From Spirochaetales bacterium (GTDB lineage: Bacteria > Spirochaetota > Spirochaetia > DSM-27196 > SLAA01): a DNA stretch of 8,610 bases. The position numbers and the translations under genes were made by a program. Below are positions 5,099 through 8,610 of the stretch, in pieces. Positions within the stretch are counted from its first letter, which is position 1. Each line of letters opens with the position of its first letter. Under the pieces are notes generated by a model, which was not told the origin of the DNA, did not search any database, and saw only the letters and a list, made by a program, of their open reading frames with translations. The stretch covers positions 1 to 8,610 of the forward strand of contig SLBH01000165.1 in NCBI GenBank assembly GCA_007126415.1, given 5' to 3'.

Positions 5099-6969
5099 CG
5101 CGCCGGGCATTCTCGGCGGTGATTGTGCTGGTATCTGCGCTGGTGCTGTTAAACGGTTGCGACGGCGGTCCGGATGAAGCGGTCGAGGCGACGGAATCGG
5201 CGATGCAGACGCCGGAGGTGACGCTTGTACTGCTCGGCGGCGAGGTACAGCTGGCTCGAGCAGATCGGCACCCGCCGGATCGCGAAGCCCACGATTTCGA
5301 CACGCACGATGACGACGCCGCGCAGCAGGGTTTTGAACGGGCCGAGCTCGGGATGCTCCTCGAACCGGGCGACTTCCTCCGTACCGGAGAGAACGCTCGC
5401 GCGGTGATCCGCTTCGGCGATCAAGCGGTAGTGTGGCTACAGGAAGACTCGGAACTCGAGATCAGCGAGCCTTTCGAGCACCGCGAGCGGCAGTACTACG
5501 GGGTGCAGTTGCGCCACGGCGCGGCGGCCGGACTCTCGGCAGCCGATGAACACCGTCGGCTCAGACTGCGGGCGCCTCAACTTAGTGCGATCGCGACCGG
5601 AACCAGCTTCTTGGTCTCGGCGGAGGCGGAGTCCGCGACCGTTGCGGTCACCGACGGCTCGGTCGCGGTGTTCCCGTCGAGTGTGGACCTGCATCGTGTC
5701 GCGCTGCGCGTTCGCGACCCGGAGCTCAGCGAGGCGGTGGAGCGCCTGCTCGCGCGCTCGGTTGAGCTCGGTAGCGATGATCAACTCAAGATTGAGTCCG
5801 AGGCGCTGCGCGAGAGCGACGCGGTGCTCGAGGATGCGATTCGTGATATCGATCGCTTTGAGGAAGGTGCACTCGAGCAGGAGGAGCGCACGCGTACCGT
5901 GACGTTGCTCGATTACGCCGGCGACCGCATTTCGCGGAGGATGCCGGCGGTAGAGCGTATCTATGCCGGAAGCAAATCTGTGCTTGACCAGCTCGCCTCG
6001 GCCACACCGGTGCGTTTTGATCCCGGCGCGCGGCCTGCGGGACTGTCCGAGATTCGAATCGAGACCGACCCCGATGACGCCGAGATCCTGCTCGAGGATC
6101 AACCGATCGGGCGTCGGGTTTTTACCTCGTTGTTCGACGAGGATGAGACCGTTCAACTGCGGGTGCGGCGTGACGGATACCGCGAGCGAAGCGTAGAGCT
6201 TGCGCCGCCACACGAGCAGACCGAGGTTATCACCGTCAGACTCGAGCCGATAGAGCCTGCGTACTCCGAGGATGAGTTCCTGCAGGCGGTTCGTGATCGC
6301 GAGCACCGGATCGTTCGTCGTTACCTTGATACCGGAGGGGAGGTGAATGCCGTCTCACCTCAGGGCTATCACGCGCTCGCGCTCGCGCTCGGTCTACCCG
6401 AGATCGGTCTCGATAATCTCGAGGCGTTCGATCCCGACCTGGAGCTAATCGAGATGCTGCTCGAGGGCGGGGTAGCGGTGAACCTCGAGTTTTACCGTTT
6501 GGGGCAGCAGCTCTCGGCCCTACATGTGCCGATTCTTGCGGGCCTTGCCTCCGGCGAGCTCGATCTTGAGCTCATCCGGATGCTTCTGGAGTACGGCGCC
6601 AATCCCGACTTCGTGCTCGAAACCGGCACAATGCGCGTAACGCCGCTTGCGATCACACTGATCGTGGGAATCGAGAATCGCTCGGTCAATCACGAGTTGC
6701 TGCAAATCCTGCTCGAGCACGGCGCCAATCCGAACACCTCGGTCACCTACGAGGGGCGGGTGCTGTCGCCGATAATGATCGCGCTGGTGCTGGGCGATGA
6801 GTATGATTACGCCGATCCCGATGCGGTGGAACTGCTCGCGGAGCACGACGCCGATCTCAACGGCCTGGTGAACGTGAACGGCATGATCGGCTCTCCGCTG
6901 TATTTCGCCGAGTACTTCGAGCAGCACGAGCTCACCGAGACGCTGCGACGGCACGGGGCGCAGTTGTAG
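5089..6969 (+). CDS. FecR-domain lipoprotein with PEGA domain and ankyrin-like repeats
   Basis: 626 residues from GTG 5089. The frame is open from ATG 4981, but codons before about 5067 have AT-rich third positions and would give an unusually long hydrophilic leader; GTG 5071 is also possible. The signal peptide (RIPRRAFSAVIVLVSALVLLNG) ends in the lipobox LLNGC, with lipidated Cys24. Order of parts: FecR-like domain (about 42-196), with an acidic His/Asp-rich insert near 58-80 and the core GDFLRTGENARAVIRFGDQAVVWLQ; a charged helical stretch (about 209-269); a PEGA-type beta domain (about 317-387, IETDPDDAEILLEDQPIG and RRDGYRERSVEL); and ankyrin-like repeats (about 392-624) with the signature LLEYGANPD / LLEHGANPN. 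Probably an envelope-anchored scaffold or ligand-binding protein; no sigma/anti-sigma partner is next to it, so classical FecR signalling is not supported. The following DUF3592 gene is likely cotranscribed. Confidence 0.85.
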   Translation: MRIPRRAFSAVIVLVSALVLLNGCDGGPDEAVEATESAMQTPEVTLVLLGGEVQLARADRHPPDREAHDFDTHDDDAAQQGFERAELGMLLEPGDFLRTGENARAVIRFGDQAVVWLQEDSELEISEPFEHRERQYYGVQLRHGAAAGLSAADEHRRLRLRAPQLSAIATGTSFLVSAEAESATVAVTDGSVAVFPSSVDLHRVALRVRDPELSEAVERLLARSVELGSDDQLKIESEALRESDAVLEDAIRDIDRFEEGALEQEERTRTVTLLDYAGDRISRRMPAVERIYAGSKSVLDQLASATPVRFDPGARPAGLSEIRIETDPDDAEILLEDQPIGRRVFTSLFDEDETVQLRVRRDGYRERSVELAPPHEQTEVITVRLEPIEPAYSEDEFLQAVRDREHRIVRRYLDTGGEVNAVSPQGYHALALALGLPEIGLDNLEAFDPDLELIEMLLEGGVAVNLEFYRLGQQLSALHVPILAGLASGELDLELIRMLLEYGANPDFVLETGTMRVTPLAITLIVGIENRSVNHELLQILLEHGANPNTSVTYEGRVLSPIMIALVLGDEYDYADPDAVELLAEHDADLNGLVNVNGMIGSPLYFAEYFEQHELTETLRRHGAQL

Positions 6970-6990
6970 ATCGCCGCGGCGGCATCTTTT
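6969..6990 (+). terminator. Weak terminator-like hairpin after the lipoprotein gene
   Basis: GAT and GCCG (6969-6976, with one bulged C) can pair with CGGC and ATC (6980-6986) around a CGG loop, followed by TTTT. The stem is short and bulged and the U tract has only four residues, so it may only attenuate. The next gene begins 46 bases after the stop codon. Confidence 0.25.
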
Positions 6991-7015
6991 GCGCTTCCGG
7001 TAGTAGGTTAGCGAT

Positions 7016-7462
7016 ATGAACTGGCTACAAGCGATGGGAATGATGATGCTCGCGCTGGCCGCGTTGCTGTTGGTGTTTGCGGCTGCAGAGCTGTTGCGTA
7101 CCGGGGCGTTTGTTCTGGGCTCCGAGACGACCGTTGGAGAGGTCCGCGACTACCGCGTTTCGGAGCGGAGCATCCCGTTTACCGATCCGGACTCGGGGCG
7201 GCGCTACTATCCCGAGATCGTGTTTGAGGTCGACGGGGAGCGTAATGAGTTTTCGGGGCATCAAGGCAGCAGCCGCCGACGGTTCGATATCGGGGAGCAG
7301 GTGAGGGTGGCGTACAATCCCGACAATCTCTCGGACGCGCGCATCGACAGTTTCGCCGGAATCTGGGGCAGGCCGATGGTGTTGCTGCTGACCTCCGGCG
7401 TGTTTGCGCTCGCCGGCGGGCTGCCGTATTTTCGGTTCAAGCGCGTTCGGCGCAGAACTTGA
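7016..7462 (+). CDS. DUF3592-family membrane protein
   Basis: 148 residues. A hydrophobic segment near 6-27 and another near 118-136 flank a soluble beta domain of about 90 residues. That domain shows the DUF3592 pattern: a GEV start near 41-43, YYPEIVFEVDGERNEF (64-79), then GHQGSSRRRFDIGEQVRVAYNPDN (81-104), closing with ARIDSF before the second membrane segment. The tail is strongly basic (RFKRVRRRT), consistent with a cytoplasmic C terminus by the positive-inside rule. The function of the family is unknown; it is widespread in bacteria as a small two-pass membrane protein. Only a weak AGG (7005-7007) lies upstream of ATG 7016. Spacing of 46 bases suggests cotranscription with the FecR lipoprotein gene. 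Confidence 0.8.
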   Translation: MNWLQAMGMMMLALAALLLVFAAAELLRTGAFVLGSETTVGEVRDYRVSERSIPFTDPDSGRRYYPEIVFEVDGERNEFSGHQGSSRRRFDIGEQVRVAYNPDNLSDARIDSFAGIWGRPMVLLLTSGVFALAGGLPYFRFKRVRRRT

Positions 7463-7466
7463 CCGT

Positions 7467-7496
7467 TTGATCTGCAGGAGCTTGATCTGCAGGAGC
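7467..7496 (+). repeat. Perfect 15-bp tandem duplication between genes
   Basis: TTGATCTGCAGGAGC occurs twice head to tail at 7467-7481 and 7482-7496, starting four bases after the DUF3592 stop codon. Both copies are identical. Each contains the CTGCAG palindrome. It may be a recent slippage duplication; no function can be assigned. Confidence 0.9.
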
Positions 7497-7540
7497 GCGC
7501 GGTCTCCGGAAACCCCGCAACCAAAAACCAACCAAGAAAC

Positions 7541-7567
7541 AAAAAAGGCGATGCGGTACGCATCGCC
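7541..7567 (-). terminator. Intrinsic terminator of the FMN-binding gene
   Basis: On the minus strand a perfect 9-bp stem (GGCGATGCG pairing with CGCATCGCC, 7547-7567) with a three-base loop is followed directly by TTTTTT (7541-7546). It lies about 40 bases after the stop codon of the FMN-binding gene. On the plus strand the stem is followed only by TTGTGTG, so it works mainly for the minus strand but also insulates the convergent DUF3592 transcript. Confidence 0.85.
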
Positions 7568-7608
7568 TTGTGTGCCGTCGACAGAATGCAGCCGGCAATC
7601 TCGAAGCG

Positions 7609-7923
7609 TCAGCGATTCTCTAACGCGTTCTCTACCGCGGCCATGATGCCTTCGCTGGTCGCGGTAGCGCCGCTCTGAACGTCGACATCCGTGCTGTTGT
7701 TCTCTACAATGCGTTCCGGGATGTTGTTGATGGCCGGATCGGAGAGGCCGGGTGTCTCGCTATGCTCGAGCACCTCAACCGCTACGATCGTATCGCCGTC
7801 CATCGTGACTTCAACGCGGATCTCACCGCCGTAGCCTTCGGCTACGCCCTCATAGGTGCTTTGCGCGTATACGCCTACGGCGACCAAAGCAACGATCGCC
7901 AATGCAATAACAATTCGTTTCAT
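7609..7923 (-). CDS. Small exported FMN-binding domain protein
   Basis: 104 residues. A signal peptide (MKRIVIALAIVALVAVGVYA, 1-20) is followed by a single FMN-binding domain (RnfG/NqrC C-terminal type): YEGVAEGYGGEIRVEVTMDGDTIVAVEVLEHSETPGL (24-60), then a short helix, then VDVQSGATATSEGI (80-93). In this family FMN is attached covalently to the last Thr of SGAT by ApbE; here that would be Thr87. The domain fills almost the whole mature protein, so it should be a free periplasmic or surface flavin carrier. Its electron donor and acceptor are unknown, and no ApbE or Rnf/Nqr gene is in the window. AAGGAGGAA (7931-7939) stands seven bases before ATG 7923. It has its own strong promoter and terminator, so it is monocistronic. 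Confidence 0.92.
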   Translation of the reverse strand: MKRIVIALAIVALVAVGVYAQSTYEGVAEGYGGEIRVEVTMDGDTIVAVEVLEHSETPGLSDPAINNIPERIVENNSTDVDVQSGATATSEGIMAAVENALENR

Positions 7924-7930
7924 ACTCTTG

Positions 7931-7959
7931 TTCCTCCTTATCAGAGCCCATACCGGGCT
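7931..7959 (-). promoter_or_regulatory. Strong RBS with a small 5'-UTR hairpin in front
   Basis: AAGGAGGAA (7931-7939) is the strongest Shine-Dalgarno in the window. Just upstream in the leader, AGCCC and GGGCT (7945-7959) can form a 5-bp stem with a five-base loop. It could stabilise the message end or expose the RBS. It is too small to call a riboswitch. Confidence 0.5.
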
Positions 7960-7973
7960 TGATACCGTGCAAC

Positions 7974-8002
7974 AGTGTAGAGGCGCGTAGTGACGGTGTC
8001 AA
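7974..8002 (-). promoter_or_regulatory. Strong sigma-70 promoter of the FMN-binding gene
   Basis: Minus strand: consensus TTGACA (7997-8002), a spacer of exactly 17 bases, then TACACT (7974-7979; four of six, including the critical T, A and final T). The predicted start is near 7967, giving a leader of about 44 bases with the RBS in it. This is the best promoter match in the window. Confidence 0.75.
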
Positions 8003-8026
8003 GAACGATAGGCGCTAAATCTCCCG

Positions 8027-8044
8027 ATTGCCCATATGGGCAAT
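8027..8044. promoter_or_regulatory. Perfect 18-bp palindrome, candidate operator
   Basis: ATTGCCCATATGGGCAAT is exactly equal to its reverse complement. It sits between two divergent promoters: its centre is about 68 bases upstream of the predicted start of the FMN-binding transcript and about 100 upstream of the PTS start. This is a typical place for a dimeric regulator, especially an activator of the FMN-binding gene. No T run follows on either side, so it is not a terminator. The regulator is unknown and none is encoded here. Confidence 0.6.
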
Positions 8045-8070
8045 AACACGCGCACGGATTACACTACAAG

Positions 8071-8100
8071 CCGTTCGCGCGCATTCCGTTCGCGCGCATT
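8071..8100 (+). repeat. Perfect 15-bp tandem repeat abutting the PTS -35 box
   Basis: CCGTTCGCGCGCATT occurs twice head to tail (8071-8085 and 8086-8100). The final TT of the second copy supplies the first two bases of the TTGACA -35 element at 8099-8104. Two iterated sites spaced 15 bp apart could bind a regulator, or this could be a slippage duplication. Confidence 0.9.
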
Positions 8101-8127
8101 GACAAAAAACGGTCGATACGGCATACC
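8099..8127 (+). promoter_or_regulatory. Promoter-like element of the PTS EIIA gene
   Basis: A consensus -35 TTGACA (8099-8104) is followed after 17 bases by CATACC (8122-8127), a weak -10 with only three matches. The start of transcription would lie around 8134, at or next to the likely GTG start codon 8137. The weak -10 suggests either activator dependence or that the element is not functional. Confidence 0.4.
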
Positions 8128-8136
8128 TTGTGGGTC

Positions 8137-8589
8137 GTGGTATCTGACGTGCTCACTCCCGAGGTTGTGTCGGTTTCTTTGCCCGGCAAGACCAAAGAAG
8201 ACATCATTAGCAGTATCCTCGATCTCGCGTGCAACAGTGGTAAGGTCAAGGACCGCGACCAGGCTTGGTTGGATCTCATTCGCCACGAGCACGATATCTC
8301 GACCGGAATGGAACACGGCGTTGCGTTTCCGCACGCCAAGACCAAAGCGGTCGACGAGCTCATTGTTGCGTTCGGTACCAGTCGGCGCAAGGTAGATTTT
8401 GAGAGCCTCGACGGTAAACCATGTCGGATCTTTGCGATGACGCTATCGCCGCATGAGGATGTGCAGTCTCATCTCGAGTTCCTTGCGCAGATGGGCTCAA
8501 TTCTTAAGGATAAGCAGAGTCGCGATCGCATTCTCAGTGCAAAATCCGATCGTGAGCTGTACGATATCGTGATGGAACAGCTCACTTAA
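8137..8589 (+). CDS. PTS EIIA domain protein, fructose/PtsN (nitrogen-regulatory) type
   Basis: 150 residues from GTG 8137. A single PTS_EIIA_2 domain with the phosphorylation site HGVAFPHAKT; the active His is residue 66 in this numbering. STGMEHGVAFPHAKT, VDELIVAFGTSRRKVDFESLDG and the late segment MTLSPHEDVQSHLEFLAQMGSILKD are characteristic of stand-alone EIIA proteins. It accepts phosphate from HPr or NPr. With no EIIB/EIIC gene alongside, it is probably regulatory rather than for transport, though the next genes lie outside the window. TTG 8128 and GTG 8149 are alternative starts. GTG 8137 matches the usual family N terminus (a short leader, then SDVLTPE). No Shine-Dalgarno is visible for any of them. 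Transcribed divergently from the FMN-binding gene. Confidence 0.88.
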   Translation: MVSDVLTPEVVSVSLPGKTKEDIISSILDLACNSGKVKDRDQAWLDLIRHEHDISTGMEHGVAFPHAKTKAVDELIVAFGTSRRKVDFESLDGKPCRIFAMTLSPHEDVQSHLEFLAQMGSILKDKQSRDRILSAKSDRELYDIVMEQLT

Positions 8590-8610
8590 TCGCCGAGTTA
8601 GGCTCGCATC

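Noticed and set aside
5437..6306. Minus-strand open frame of 289 codons opposite the lipoprotein gene
   Set aside because: No recognisable domain, and composition is as expected for the complement of a GC-rich gene; the plus strand has lipobox, FecR and PEGA features.
6372..6391. Short GCGCTC triplicate in the lipoprotein gene
   Set aside because: It encodes an ordinary Ala-Leu helix segment; low complexity from codon bias is sufficient.
7945..7959. Riboswitch (for example FMN) in the leader of the FMN-binding gene
   Set aside because: The leader is only about 44 bases with one 5-bp hairpin, far too short for a known riboswitch.
8590..8610. A gene following the PTS EIIA gene
   Set aside because: Only 21 bases remain and no start codon with an RBS is visible.

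Overview
The window is GC-rich bacterial DNA (roughly 60% G+C by eye), densely coding and without RNA genes, mobile elements or CRISPR arrays. A FecR/PEGA/ankyrin lipoprotein, a small stand-alone exported FMN-binding protein and a fructose/nitrogen-type PTS EIIA are together typical of free-living Spirochaetota (Spirochaeta-like). That assignment is an inference from gene content; there is no marker gene here to prove it.

Layout. (1) 1-521, minus: the N-terminal part of an exported ClpP-class/NfeD-type serine protease, cut by the window edge, with a sigma-70-like promoter. (2) 595-1614, plus: a class I SAM methyltransferase whose middle appears to be read in the wrong frame over about 100 bases. 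(3) 4875 to 1559, minus: a tight three-gene operon. It holds an HDAC-like amidohydrolase, a membrane protein fusing a CDP-alcohol phosphatidyltransferase to an FkbM methyltransferase, and an ICMT/PEMT-like membrane methyltransferase. The last gene overlaps the tail of gene (2) by 56 bp. (4) 5089-7462, plus: a FecR + PEGA + ankyrin-like lipoprotein followed by a DUF3592 membrane protein. (5) 7547-8589: a divergent pair, with a small exported FMN-binding protein on the minus strand (strong promoter, strong RBS, clear terminator) and a PTS EIIA protein on the plus strand. Their shared intergenic region holds a perfect 18-bp palindrome, a perfect 15-bp tandem repeat fused to a consensus -35 box, and facing promoters.

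How it may work together. The minus-strand operon is the best candidate for an undescribed system. Its enzymes suggest head-group transfer to a lipid, O-methylation, a second membrane methylation and removal of an acyl group from an amine, which would suit synthesis or remodelling of an unusual methylated membrane lipid. The individual families are seen in the sequence; the pathway is inference. The FMN-binding/PTS intergenic region is the best candidate for a regulatory switch.
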